Shown: positions 18,772 to 27,937 of the stretch, piece after piece
How positions within the stretch are numbered: the stretch's first letter is position 1
How the letters are laid out: each line of letters starts with the position of its first letter
Assembly (NCBI RefSeq): GCF_006874475.1
Contig: NZ_VIRM01000017.1
Coordinates: 1-64,000 of the forward strand
Direction: 5' to 3'
Length of the DNA stretch: 64,000 bases
Origin: Microbispora hainanensis
GTDB taxonomy: Bacteria > Actinomycetota > Actinomycetes > Streptosporangiales > Streptosporangiaceae
Notes under the pieces: generated by a model
Database searches by the model: none
Told to the model about the DNA's origin: nothing
Seen by the model: only the letters and a program-made list of their open reading frames with translations
Translations under genes and position numbers: made by a program

Positions 18772-19896
18772 ATGACAGACGCAGCGCGCGAGGTCGCGGA
18801 CCTGATGGCCAAGGCGGCCCGGGAGTGGCTCGACTCCCTGGACGCGGAGCAGCGCCGGCCGGCGGTCGGACCGGCACCGGGCGCGGGGGAGGCGGCCGAG
18901 GCCGAACGCACCAGCTGGTACTACACGCCCACCGACCACGGCGGCCTGACGTTCTCCCGGCAGCGTCCCGCCCAGCACCGGATGGTGATGCGGCTGGTCG
19001 CGAGCGGACTGTCCGAAGCCGGGTACAACACGGTCGCCACCGTCATCGGCCTGGAGAACGTGCTCGACCGCGTCGAGGACTTCTCGGTGTACTGGGGCAG
19101 GGAGCGGTCCCGCGACCCGAACATGTACTACCTGCGGGTCTTCGGGGAGCCCGGCGGGACGGAGCCGTGGGGCTGGCGGTTCGGCGGCCACCACGTCTCG
19201 CTCAACTTCCTCGTGGCCGACGGGCGGGTCGCCGCCACCACGCCCCTGTTCATGGGCGCGGACCCGGCCGCGTCACCCCTGCTCGGCGGCGCGGCCCTGC
19301 GCCCGCTGGGCGCGCCCGAGGACCTGGCCCGCGAACTGGTCCGCTCTCTGCGGCCCGAGGCGGCCGAGCGCGCCATCCTGCTGCCGCGGCCGCCTTACGA
19401 CGTCGTGGCGGGCAACAGCCCCCGGGTCGACGACCGGGTGATCAGGCGCCGTGAGCTGTGGCAGCCCGACCAGAACGTGCCGGACCGTCCCGACCAGCCG
19501 CACACCCTCCTGGACGACGCGGAGCGGCGAGCGGTGTCCCTCACTCCGCCGCTCAAGGGCGTACCCGCCGCCGAGCTCGACGCCGGCCAACGGGAGGTGC
19601 TCCGTGCCCTGCTCGGCACCTACCTCGCCCGGGTGCCTGAAGGGATCTCCCCGCTGTCGCGCTACGACGACCCGGCGCAGCTGGACGCCGTGCACTTCGC
19701 CTGGGCCGGCTCGACGGAGCCGGGCGAGCCGCACTACTACCGCCTGCACGGCCCGCGGCTGCTCGTCGAGTGGACCAAGGTCCACCGCGGCGCCAACCAC
19801 GCCCACGCCGTGTGGCGGGATCCGGAGACCGACTTCGGGGGCGACGTCCTGGCCGCCCACCACGCCGCCCACCACGCCGCCCACCACGCGTCCTGA
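18772..19896 (+). CDS. DUF3500 domain protein
   Basis: 374 residues matching the DUF3500 family pattern: RTSWYYTPTDHGGLTFSRQ near residue 50, WGWRFGGHHVSLNFLVADGR around 140, and YYRLHGPRLLVEWTKVHRGANHAHAVWRDPETDFGG near the end, shown here only in part. The many conserved His (GGHHVSLN, HAHAVWRDP) suggest a metal site, but the family has no assigned reaction. The C-terminus ends in a His/Ala run (AAHHAAHHAAHHAS), which could bind metal. ATG 18772 follows AGGAGGGG. It precedes the gamma-glutamyltransferase by 171 bp and probably works on the same compound. Confidence 0.8.
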   Translation: MTDAAREVADLMAKAAREWLDSLDAEQRRPAVGPAPGAGEAAEAERTSWYYTPTDHGGLTFSRQRPAQHRMVMRLVASGLSEAGYNTVATVIGLENVLDRVEDFSVYWGRERSRDPNMYYLRVFGEPGGTEPWGWRFGGHHVSLNFLVADGRVAATTPLFMGADPAASPLLGGAALRPLGAPEDLARELVRSLRPEAAERAILLPRPPYDVVAGNSPRVDDRVIRRRELWQPDQNVPDRPDQPHTLLDDAERRAVSLTPPLKGVPAAELDAGQREVLRALLGTYLARVPEGISPLSRYDDPAQLDAVHFAWAGSTEPGEPHYYRLHGPRLLVEWTKVHRGANHAHAVWRDPETDFGGDVLAAHHAAHHAAHHAS

Positions 19897-20067
19897 TCCC
19901 GCGGCGTCCCGAGCTGCGGAGCCGCGGCGCCACGACCGGCACATGGGCCCCCGGCCCTCACGTGACCACCCCACGCCACCCCATGACCCGAGCCCCCGCA
20001 CGTACACGCCACGGGGCCGGGCCGGCGCGTCCCCGATCCACCACGTGCCCCGAACGGAAGGTGACCC

Positions 20068-21876
20068 ATGGCCGGTCAACACGGCGCGCAGACCGATCCC
20101 CCTCTTCAGACTCGCCCCACGCTGCGCGGATCCTTCGGCATGTCCGCCTCGACCCACTGGCTGGCGTCTGCGACGGCCCAGTCCGTACTGGAACGGGGCG
20201 GCAACGCCTTCGACGCGGCCACCGCGGGCGCCTTCGTGCTCCACGTGGCCGAACCCCACCTGAACGGACCCGGCGGCGACCTCGTCGCCGTGCTGGCCAC
20301 TGCGGAGGACCCCACCCCGCGCGTGCTGGCCGGACAGGGCCACGCCCCGCGCGCCGCCACGATCGAGCACTTCCGCGCCGAAGGGCTCGACCACGTCCCG
20401 GGCGCGGGCGCCCTGGCCGCCGCCGTTCCCGGCGCCGTCGACTCCTGGCTGTGGCTGCTCGCCGAGCACGGCACCTGGGAGCTCGCCGACATCCTGGCCT
20501 ACGCGATCGAGTACGCCGAGCGCGGCGTGCCCGTCGTGCCCCAGCTGGCCCGCGTCCTGGCCACGGTCGAGGACCTCTTCCGCACCCACTGGCCGACGTC
20601 GTACGCGCTGTGGATGCCCGAGGGCCGTGTCCCGCGGCCGTACGACACCCTCGTCAACCCCGTCTACGCCCGCACCCTGCGCCGGCTGGTCGCCGAGGGC
20701 ACCGGCACGACGCGGAGGGCGCGGATCGAGGCCGCGCGACGCGCCTGGCGGACCGGGTTCGTGGCCACCGCCGTGGAGGAGGCCGCCGCCGTGCCGCACC
20801 GGCACTCGTCGGGCACCGACCACGCCGGAGTGATCACCGCCGCCGACTTCACCGGCTTCGAGCCCCGTCTCGAACCCGCCGTCACCGCGCGGTTCCGGGG
20901 GATCACGGTGGCGAAGGCGGGCCTGTGGTCCCAGGGCCCCGTGCTGCTGCAGGCCCTCACCCTGCTCGACCACTTCGACGACACGCGAATCGATCCGTCG
21001 ACCGCCGAGGGCGTCCACACCATCACCGAAGCCCTGAAGCTGGCCATGGCCGACCGCGAGGCGTACTACGGGGACCTGGAACCGGCGGACGCCGAGGAGG
21101 TGGTGCGCCGGCTGCTGTCCCCGCAGTACAGCGAGGAGCGCGCCGCACTGGTCGGCCCGGACGCCTCCACCGAGTTCAGGCCCGGCGACATCGGCATCAG
21201 GCCGTACACACCACCGCTGGAGACGCGCCGGAACGTCGTGCAGGCCGATGGCGTGGGCGAACCCACCGTGCAGCAGACCGGGCAGACCCGGGGCGACACC
21301 TGTCACATCGACGTCGTCGACCGCTGGGGCAACATCATCTCCGCCACGCCGTCCGGCGGCTGGCTCCAGTCCTCCCCGGCCGTGCCCGAGCTCGGTTTCG
21401 CGCTGGGCACGCGGCTGCAGATGACCTGGCTCGACCCGGCCGCGCCCTCCCGCCTGGAACCGGGCCGGCGCCCGCGGACGACGCTGACGCCCACCCTGCT
21501 GCTGCGCGACGGCGCTCCCGTGGCCGCGCTGGGCACCCCCGGCGGCGACCAGCAGGACCAGTGGCAGTTGCTGTATCTGGTGCGCACCCTCGCTCTGGGC
21601 TTCGACCCGCAGCAGGCGATCGACGCACCCGCGTTCCACACCACCGCGGTGCCGAGCTCGTTCTGGCCGCGGACCTGGACACCGGGCGGGCTGGTGATCG
21701 AGGAACGAGCGGACCGGGCGGTCATCGACGAGCTGCGCCGGCGGGGCCACGACGTGACCGTCTCCGGGCCGTGGAGCCAGGGCCGGCTGTCGGTCGTCAC
21801 CCGCGACCCGGACAGCGGCGTCCTGGGGGCGGCGGCGAACCCGCGCGGCGCCCAGGGATACGCGGTGGGGCGATGA
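20068..21876 (+). CDS. Gamma-glutamyltransferase family protein
   Basis: 602-residue Ntn-hydrolase proenzyme. Large-subunit features: VLERGGNAFDAATAGAFVL, NGPGGDLVAV, and the AVPGAVDSWLWLLAEHGTW segment. Autocleavage should occur before Thr ~411 in GDTCHIDVVDRWGN, where this Thr becomes the nucleophile of the small subunit. TPGGDQQDQWQ near 490 matches the conserved Gly-Gly oxyanion motif. No signal peptide is visible, unlike most secreted GGTs, so it probably acts in the cytoplasm. Enzymes of this family cleave or transfer gamma-glutamyl groups; some are acylases. It overlaps the next gene by 4 bp. Confidence 0.9.
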   Translation: MAGQHGAQTDPPLQTRPTLRGSFGMSASTHWLASATAQSVLERGGNAFDAATAGAFVLHVAEPHLNGPGGDLVAVLATAEDPTPRVLAGQGHAPRAATIEHFRAEGLDHVPGAGALAAAVPGAVDSWLWLLAEHGTWELADILAYAIEYAERGVPVVPQLARVLATVEDLFRTHWPTSYALWMPEGRVPRPYDTLVNPVYARTLRRLVAEGTGTTRRARIEAARRAWRTGFVATAVEEAAAVPHRHSSGTDHAGVITAADFTGFEPRLEPAVTARFRGITVAKAGLWSQGPVLLQALTLLDHFDDTRIDPSTAEGVHTITEALKLAMADREAYYGDLEPADAEEVVRRLLSPQYSEERAALVGPDASTEFRPGDIGIRPYTPPLETRRNVVQADGVGEPTVQQTGQTRGDTCHIDVVDRWGNIISATPSGGWLQSSPAVPELGFALGTRLQMTWLDPAAPSRLEPGRRPRTTLTPTLLLRDGAPVAALGTPGGDQQDQWQLLYLVRTLALGFDPQQAIDAPAFHTTAVPSSFWPRTWTPGGLVIEERADRAVIDELRRRGHDVTVSGPWSQGRLSVVTRDPDSGVLGAAANPRGAQGYAVGR

Positions 21877-22724
21877 CGGGCCGTGCGGCCTGCGCCGGGA
21901 CGGTGCTGCGGCGGGTGTCCCTTCCCGGCCTGATGCTCGCGCTCACCTTCGCGACGGGCGTCGTCGACGCCGTCGGATATCTGCGCCTCGACAAGGTGTT
22001 CGCGGGCAACATGACCGGCAACGTGGTCATCCTCGGGATGGCCGCCACGGGCGTGACGGACCTGCCGGTGCTCGGCCCCGCCGTGGCCCTCGTGTGCTTT
22101 CTCGCCGGCGCGGCGCTGGCCGGGCGGGTGCTGCGCACCGCCGCCCCGGGCTGGAGCGTCCGGTGTACGGGGCTGCTGACCGGCGTCGCGCTGCTCCTGG
22201 TGGCGGCGGCCCTCGTCCTGGTCGCCGTCGGGGCGGATGCCGCGCCCGGCCTGCGCCCGGCGACGGCGGCGGCGCTCGCCCTGGCCATGGGGATGCAGGC
22301 GGCGACGGCCCGCCATCTGGCGGTGAAGGACGTCACCACCGTGGTGGTCACCTCCACCCTCACCGGGCTCGCGGCGGACTCCCGGCTGGGCGCGGCCCGC
22401 GCCCAGGGTGCACTGCGGCGGGCCGCCGCCGTCATGTGGATCATCCTCGGCGCGGCCGCCGGCGCGGCGCTGTGCCAGGTGAACGAGGGCCTCGCGGTCG
22501 CGGTGGCGGCGCTCGTCGTCCTCGCTGTGAGCGGCCTCGGCGATCTCACCACCCGATCCGATTCCCACCCGGCGCCGGCCACGACCGGACCGGCCGCCTC
22601 CCCGGCGGCCGGTGACGCCCTCACACGGCCGGTCGTGCGCGAAGACAACGGCGTCCCGCGCACGACCGGCATTCAACTCGCCCGGCAGCAAGAAACCCGG
22701 CAGCAAGAAAAAGGACGCCCATGA
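21873..22724 (+). CDS. DUF1275 (YoaK-type) membrane protein
   Basis: 283 residues. Pattern of the YoaK/DUF1275 family: LALTFATGVVDAVGYLRLDK, then VFAGNMTGNVVILGMA, about six helices, and MGMQAATARHLAVKDVTTVV with the TSTLTGLAADS motif. The family is thought to be small-molecule transporters or permease-like proteins, with no proven substrate. A hydrophilic tail of about 60 residues ends LARQQETRQQEKGRP. ATG 21873 overlaps the GGT stop (ATGA), and its stop overlaps the MFS start the same way, so the four genes are translationally chained. Confidence 0.85.
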   Translation: MTGRAACAGTVLRRVSLPGLMLALTFATGVVDAVGYLRLDKVFAGNMTGNVVILGMAATGVTDLPVLGPAVALVCFLAGAALAGRVLRTAAPGWSVRCTGLLTGVALLLVAAALVLVAVGADAAPGLRPATAAALALAMGMQAATARHLAVKDVTTVVVTSTLTGLAADSRLGAARAQGALRRAAAVMWIILGAAAGAALCQVNEGLAVAVAALVVLAVSGLGDLTTRSDSHPAPATTGPAASPAAGDALTRPVVREDNGVPRTTGIQLARQQETRQQEKGRP

Positions 22725-24121
22725 CCACACCCCCCTCCGCCTCGCCGGTCCGCATGAGCAGGGCCGCCGTGGTGGCCCTCGGACTGCTGGCCATCTCCGT
22801 CGGCTCACTGGAGTCGGTCGTGTCGCCGACACTGCCGCTCCTGCAACGCGAGCTGGGCATGAGCCCGGCCCAAGGGGCGCTGCTCAACATCATGCTCCTC
22901 ATCACGGGCGCGCTCATCACTCCGATCGCCGGCACGCTGGGCGACCGCTACGGCGGCAAGCGGGTGCTGATCCGGCTCATGGCCGTGGTCTCGGTGGGAG
23001 GCCTGACCTCCGCGCTCGCGCCCAGCCTGCCGGTGCTGCTGGTCGGTCAGATCCTGCAGGGGGCGATGCTGGGATCGTTGCCCCTGGCGTTCATCGTGGT
23101 CCGCAAACACCTGCCGACGGGCGAGGCCAAGGCCGCCATCGGGCTGGTCAGCGGGATGTTCGTGGGCGGCTCGATGGTAGGGCTGCTGGCCGCCGGCCCC
23201 GTGGCGGAGTCGCTCTCCCGGCACTGGATGTTCGCGTTGCCGACCTTCGCGATCATCGGATTCACCCTGCTGGTCAGCAAGCTGATGCCCGCCGACGCGT
23301 CAAGCGGCTCGGACGGCTCGGGCATCGACTGGCCCGGCCTGCTGCTGCTGAGCGGCACTCTCTCCACCCTCATGCTCGTGCTGGCGCTGGCGCCCGAGGC
23401 GGGCTCGGCGCCGGTCGTCTTCGGCGCGCTCGTCGTCGTGCCGGCCGCCTTCGCGGCCGGGTGGATCGCCGTGGAACGCCGGGCCGTCGCGCCCATGATC
23501 GACTTGCGGATGCTGGCACGCCCCGTGGTCTGGAAGTCGTGCGTGGTGACGTTCGTGATCTGCCTCGGCACCGCGAACGGGGCCTACCTCGTGCCGCAGC
23601 TGCTCGACGTGTCCGGCGAGGGTTACGGCTTCGGGGCGTCTCCCACCACCATCGGCCTCGTCCTCCTGCCCGGCGCGCTGGCCGCGACGCTGGCCGGGCC
23701 GATCGGCGGGATCGGGGAGCGGCGCCTCGGCCCGCGCACGATGACCGTCATCTCGACCGTCATGATGGCGTTCGCCCTGCTCGGCCTGAGCGCCGTGCAC
23801 GGCGAGATCTGGCACATCGTGGTCGGCAAGGCACTGATCGCGCTCGCCATTGGCCTGTGTGTCACGGCCATGATGACCAGCGTCGCCTCCTCTGTCGACG
23901 AAGGCGACACCGGCATCGCCACCAGCGTGCTCCTGGTGACCCGCGCCCTGGGCTCGGCCGTCGGCGCCATGCTCGGCGGCGCGCTCCTCACCGCCCATAC
24001 CGTCGCCGGCTCCGGCGTACCGGCCGAGTCCGGCTTCGTCACCGGCTTCCTCACCGCAGGCATAACCGCGGCGCTGTGCCTGCTCGTCGTCCGTACCATG
24101 CACGAAGGAGTCAAGGCATGA
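22721..24121 (+). CDS. DHA2-type MFS exporter
   Basis: 466 residues with 14 predicted membrane helices, the EmrB/QacA (DHA2) arrangement. Motif A-like loop GDRYGGKRVLIRL follows helix 2, and LVGQILQGAMLGSLPLAFIV covers helix 4. A short central loop (SSGSDGSGIDWPG) separates the halves. Such pumps export hydrophobic cations, drugs or self-made metabolites by proton antiport. In this chain it most likely moves the substrate or product of the surrounding enzymes. Start and stop both overlap neighbours (ATGA). Confidence 0.88.
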   Translation: MTTPPSASPVRMSRAAVVALGLLAISVGSLESVVSPTLPLLQRELGMSPAQGALLNIMLLITGALITPIAGTLGDRYGGKRVLIRLMAVVSVGGLTSALAPSLPVLLVGQILQGAMLGSLPLAFIVVRKHLPTGEAKAAIGLVSGMFVGGSMVGLLAAGPVAESLSRHWMFALPTFAIIGFTLLVSKLMPADASSGSDGSGIDWPGLLLLSGTLSTLMLVLALAPEAGSAPVVFGALVVVPAAFAAGWIAVERRAVAPMIDLRMLARPVVWKSCVVTFVICLGTANGAYLVPQLLDVSGEGYGFGASPTTIGLVLLPGALAATLAGPIGGIGERRLGPRTMTVISTVMMAFALLGLSAVHGEIWHIVVGKALIALAIGLCVTAMMTSVASSVDEGDTGIATSVLLVTRALGSAVGAMLGGALLTAHTVAGSGVPAESGFVTGFLTAGITAALCLLVVRTMHEGVKA

Positions 24122-25344
24122 TCCTCACCGACCAGCCGAACCACGGCCGCGTCACGCCCGCGCGCACCGTCCTGATCTCCGGAGCCAGCATCGCGGGTCC
24201 CACCCTCGCTTACTGGCTCAACCGCTACGGCTACGAGGTCACCGTCGTCGAGAGGGCGCCCGCGCCGCGCAGCGGCGGCTACCCCATCGACATCCGCGGC
24301 ACCGCCTTGGGCGTCGTCGAGCGGATGGGCCTGATGCCCCGGCTGCGGGAGGCGCACATCGAGATGGAGCGGATGACCTTCTACGAGGGAGAAGGCGACG
24401 TGGTGGCGACCCTGCGCCCGCAGAGCGTCACCGGCGGTGTCGCGGGGCGGGACCTGGAGGTGCGGCGCGGCGACCTGACCGACGCGCTGTACGCGTCGGT
24501 CCGTGACGACGTGGAGTTCCGGTTCAACGACTCCATCGTCAGCCTCGACCAGTCCGGCCACGGGGTCGACGTCACCTTCCAGGGGGGCGGCAGCCGCACC
24601 TTCGACCTGGTGATCGCCGCGGACGGCATGCACTCGCACACCCGGGAGCTGGTGTTCGGCCCGGAGGAGCCGTTCCACCGCTACCTCGGCTACTCCTTCG
24701 GCATACTCTCCATGCCCAACCTCCTCGGTCTCAAGAACGAGGTCGCGATGTGGAACGACCCGGGCAGGGCCGCGGCCTTCTACGCGACCGGCGACGAGGT
24801 GAACGCCCTCCTGACCTTCGCCCAGCCCGAAACGCCGTTCCACGCCTTCGGCGACCTGCAGACCCAGCGCGATCTGATCGGTGAGGTCTTCGCCGGCGTC
24901 GGCTGGGTGGTGCCGGACATGCTGGCCGCGCTGCGGGACACGGACGACCTGTTCTTCGACGCGGTCGCCCAGATCCGCATGCCCCGCTGGTCCAGTGGCC
25001 GTGTCGCGCTGGTCGGCGACTCCGCGTTCGCGCCGTCGTTCCTCACCGGGCAGGGCACCAGCCTTGCCCTCGTCGGCGCCTACATGCTCGCGGCCTCCCT
25101 CGCGCATGGAGACCACGTGGAGGGCTTCGCCGCCTACGAGCGCGACACCCGTGGCTTCGTCACCGCCAACCAGGACCTGGTCGGCGCGGGGCGCGTCACC
25201 CTCATGCCGACCACCGCCGAGGACCTGAGGCGGCGCGACGAAAGGCTGCGCAATCTCAGCGCGATGCCGCCCGCGGAGGGAAATCCGGTTCATTCCGCGC
25301 TCGTGCTGCCCGAACCCCCGGTCGTGGAACGGCCGTCGCGGTAG
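24118..25344 (+). CDS. FAD-dependent monooxygenase
   Basis: 408 residues, group A flavoprotein hydroxylase fold (PHBH/UbiH type). FAD-binding GxGxxG variant is LISGASIAGPTLAYWLNRYG with the acidic strand end VTVVERAPAPRSGGYPIDIR. The mid-protein DG motif is LVIAADGMHSHTRELVF, and the second FAD motif is RVALVGDSAFAPSFLTGQGT. These enzymes hydroxylate aromatic or polycyclic substrates with NAD(P)H and O2, including rifamycin and tetracycline inactivation enzymes. ATG 24118 overlaps the MFS stop. Together with the exporter this could form a resistance or tailoring module; the substrate is unknown. Confidence 0.88.
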   Translation: MILTDQPNHGRVTPARTVLISGASIAGPTLAYWLNRYGYEVTVVERAPAPRSGGYPIDIRGTALGVVERMGLMPRLREAHIEMERMTFYEGEGDVVATLRPQSVTGGVAGRDLEVRRGDLTDALYASVRDDVEFRFNDSIVSLDQSGHGVDVTFQGGGSRTFDLVIAADGMHSHTRELVFGPEEPFHRYLGYSFGILSMPNLLGLKNEVAMWNDPGRAAAFYATGDEVNALLTFAQPETPFHAFGDLQTQRDLIGEVFAGVGWVVPDMLAALRDTDDLFFDAVAQIRMPRWSSGRVALVGDSAFAPSFLTGQGTSLALVGAYMLAASLAHGDHVEGFAAYERDTRGFVTANQDLVGAGRVTLMPTTAEDLRRRDERLRNLSAMPPAEGNPVHSALVLPEPPVVERPSR

Positions 25345-25686
25345 GCGCCGCCCCTGCCCCTCGGGCGGGCTGTCTCCCAATCCGGTGGGCGCTCGGCTCT
25401 CCGCGCGCTGCAACTTTCATCCGGGGCGCCGGTCTCTCCGGCTCGTCACGGGTGAAACCCGAGGTCGTCGCGGCTCGCGCGGACGGCGCCGGAGCCCGCC
25501 CTGGCGCGGCGCCGGGCGTGGTTGACATCATTGCCGATCATGGGCGCGGCCGCCGCTCGCCGCGTACGGCCCAGAGGGAGTGACAGCGGTCCGGGAGCGG
25601 ACCCGCTTCGGGGCGGTGCGACACCGTGTTCCGAAGCGGTGCGACACCGCGCGGCGAGGACCGGCGGGCGCGAGAGGAGACGGCAC
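25345..25686. other. Intergenic region with a short direct repeat
   Basis: 342 bp. It holds two exact copies of GCGGTGCGACACCG (25613-25626 and 25636-25649), each containing a GGTG-CGA-CACC mini-dyad. TTGACA at 25520-25525 is a good -35, but no matching -10 is clear. GAGGAGA shortly before 25687 is the ribosome binding site of the next gene. No ORF is supported. Confidence 0.45.
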
Positions 25687-26910
25687 GTGACGGCTTTCGT
25701 CGAGGAAGCTGAGCACGACCCCGAACGCGGGGAACGACCCGGGCCGGACGCGGAGGCCGCCGGGCACAAGGGTCTCCCCGATGGCGAGACCGCCGCCGAA
25801 CCGCTGCGGCGCAGCGCCACCGTCCGGGACGCTCTGCTGCTGTGGGTGGGCACCAGGGCGGGCATGCTCCTCGTGGCGGTCTACGGAGCCCTTATCGTCT
25901 CCGGTCAGAACCACGCCCCCCTGCTGGAGCGGTGGAAACACTGGGACGTCGGCCTGTTCCGGAAGATCGCGGAGTTCGGATACGACGGCGATCCGAAGCT
26001 GGAGCCCGACCCCGGGCTGCCGGCCATCTTTCCCGGCATGCCGCTGGCGATGCGCCTGGTGCATCTGGTGGTCGGCGACTGGATCCTGGCCGGCCTGATC
26101 ATCTCGTTCGTGGCCGGCGCGGTGGCCGTGGTGGCGCTGGCCCGGCTCGCCGACGTCGAAGGGCCCGCCGGTGCGGGCCGCTGGGCCGTCGTGGCGCTGC
26201 TGCTGAGCCCGCCCGCCGTCTTCCTGTTCGCCGGTTACTCCGAGGCGCTGTTCCTCGCCTTCGCGCTGCCCGCCTGGCTGGCGGCCCGCCGCCGTGCCTG
26301 GCCGCTGGCCTGTGCCCTGGCCGCCGGGGCGTCCTGCGTACGGATCACCGGCCTGTTCCTGGCCGTCGCGCTGATCGTCGAGTTCGTGGTGAGCCGCGTC
26401 CGGAGGGACGGCTGGGCGGGCTGGCGGCGGGGAGCCTGGCTGGCGCTGCCGTTCGCGCCGCTCTTCGCGTACGCCGCCTATCAGTACTCCCGTACGGGTG
26501 ACTGGCTGGCCTGGAACAACGCGCAGCAGACCGGATGGGGACGGACACTGGTCTGGCCCTGGGAGGCGTTCCGCACGACCTGGGACTCGACCGGCGGTGA
26601 CGAAGGGTTCGGGCCGATGTTCCGGCTCGAGATCGCGGCGGCGATCGTCGGGGTGCTGCTGCTCGTCTGGCTGCTCGTCACCCGCCGCTGGGCCGAGTTC
26701 GTCTACGTCGGGCTGCAACTGGGCGCGCTGGTCACCTCCACGTTCTACATGTCGATCCCCAGGTCGGCGCTGCTGTGGTGGCCGCTGTGGGTGCTCGTCG
26801 GCAGGGCGGGCGCCCGGCACCATTCGGTCATCATCGTCTACGCCACGGTGATCGGGCCGCTCATGGTGCCGATGCTGATGTCCTTCCTCAACAGCTCCTG
26901 GACCGGCTGA
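25687..26910 (+). CDS. PIG-V-like mannosyltransferase family membrane protein
   Basis: 407 residues. After a ~45-residue acidic cytoplasmic N-terminus come about nine to ten membrane helices. A GT-C type first loop (HWDVGLFRKIAEFGYDGDPK) carries the W-D motif, followed by IFPGMPLAMRLVHLVVGDW and LLLSPPAVFLFAGYSEALFL, which are the hallmark PIG-V/mannosyltransferase segments (F-P-x-x-P, F-x-x-Y-S-E). Such enzymes transfer mannose from polyprenyl-phosphate-mannose to envelope lipids or glycans on the outer side of the membrane. GTG 25687 follows GAGGAGA. Stand-alone gene; acceptor not known. Confidence 0.85.
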   Translation: MTAFVEEAEHDPERGERPGPDAEAAGHKGLPDGETAAEPLRRSATVRDALLLWVGTRAGMLLVAVYGALIVSGQNHAPLLERWKHWDVGLFRKIAEFGYDGDPKLEPDPGLPAIFPGMPLAMRLVHLVVGDWILAGLIISFVAGAVAVVALARLADVEGPAGAGRWAVVALLLSPPAVFLFAGYSEALFLAFALPAWLAARRRAWPLACALAAGASCVRITGLFLAVALIVEFVVSRVRRDGWAGWRRGAWLALPFAPLFAYAAYQYSRTGDWLAWNNAQQTGWGRTLVWPWEAFRTTWDSTGGDEGFGPMFRLEIAAAIVGVLLLVWLLVTRRWAEFVYVGLQLGALVTSTFYMSIPRSALLWWPLWVLVGRAGARHHSVIIVYATVIGPLMVPMLMSFLNSSWTG

Positions 26911-26983
26911 ACCGCCCGGCTCCCGGTCCGGTGCCCAAAATAACCGGATGCGGGCGCTTAGCCGGGATCGACAGGATGGCGAG

Positions 26984-27712
26984 GTGGATCGACAACTGCT
27001 CAGTGCCATCGCCCATCGTGACCACCCCATCGCCGGTCCCGTCTCGGCCGCGAGCCTCGACCTGCTGCTGCGCCGCGCCGCGCTGCCGGAGGGAGCCCGC
27101 ATCATCGACCTGGGATGCGGAGCGGCCGAGTGGTCGCTCCGGGCGCTCGAACTCGTCCCGGCCGCTCACGCCGACGGCGTGGACACCTCGCCGCACGCGG
27201 TGGCGTCCGCGAACGAGGCGGCCGCCAGGCGGGGACTGGCCGACCGGCTGACGCTGCACACGATGCCCGCCGACGCCTTCACGGCCGACCGGCCGTACGA
27301 CCTGGCGCTGTGCGTGGGCTCGACCCACGCCTTCGGCGGGCTGACGGAGACGATGGAGGCGCTCGCCCGGTTCGTACGGCCCGGCGGCCTCGCACTCGTG
27401 GGGGAGGGCTACTGGGAACGCCCTCCCGCTCCCGAGGTCGCCGAGGCGATCGGCGAATATCCGGACCTCGCGGGCACGGTGGAGGCCGCCGAGTCCAAAG
27501 GGTGGCTGACCGTCTATGCCCACGTGAGCGACCTGGCGGAATGGGACGAGTACGAGTGGTCGTGGACCGGCACGCTGGCGCGCTGGGCCGCGGACAACCC
27601 GGGCCCCGATGGTGAGCAGGCCCTCGCCGTGATGCGGGAGCATCGCGACATGTGGCTCCGCGGCTACCGGGGCAACTTCGGTTTCGTCACCCTGCTCCTG
27701 CGGCGCGTCTGA
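26984..27712 (+). CDS. SAM-dependent methyltransferase
   Basis: 242 residues, class I methyltransferase fold. SAM-binding motif I is RIIDLGCGAAEWSLRALELV, the acidic motif II end is ADGVDTSPHAV, and the post-motif region LALCVGSTHAFGGLTETMEA plus FVRPGGLALVGEGYWERPP is typical of small-molecule O/N-methyltransferases. GTG 26984 gives an N-terminus (VDRQLLSAIAHRDHPIAGPV) that fits the family; an in-frame ATG at 26948 adds twelve residues but lacks a Shine-Dalgarno. Substrate unknown; no biosynthetic cluster surrounds it. Confidence 0.85.
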   Translation: MDRQLLSAIAHRDHPIAGPVSAASLDLLLRRAALPEGARIIDLGCGAAEWSLRALELVPAAHADGVDTSPHAVASANEAAARRGLADRLTLHTMPADAFTADRPYDLALCVGSTHAFGGLTETMEALARFVRPGGLALVGEGYWERPPAPEVAEAIGEYPDLAGTVEAAESKGWLTVYAHVSDLAEWDEYEWSWTGTLARWAADNPGPDGEQALAVMREHRDMWLRGYRGNFGFVTLLLRRV

Positions 27713-27937
27713 CGCGTCGGCGGCGCGGCAGCCGTACGAGGCGGAACGCCGCGAGGGCGCCGGCTCCGGAGTGGGCCGTGACGAGGGCGGTCTGGAAGAC
27801 CCGCCGGGGCGCTCGGCGTCTCCGATCGCGCCGCGGCGGTGGCGCACGCCAGGGACGCCGGACTCGGCGTAGGACCCGGTCCGCGCCTCGGGTCTCCCTG
27901 ATCGAGCGCCGGCCGCGGCCGTGCGTACAGTGAAGGG

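Noticed and set aside
19273-21750. 825-codon minus-strand frame
   Set aside because: Antisense to DUF3500 and GGT, which both show full family patterns; the composition is that of a shadow.
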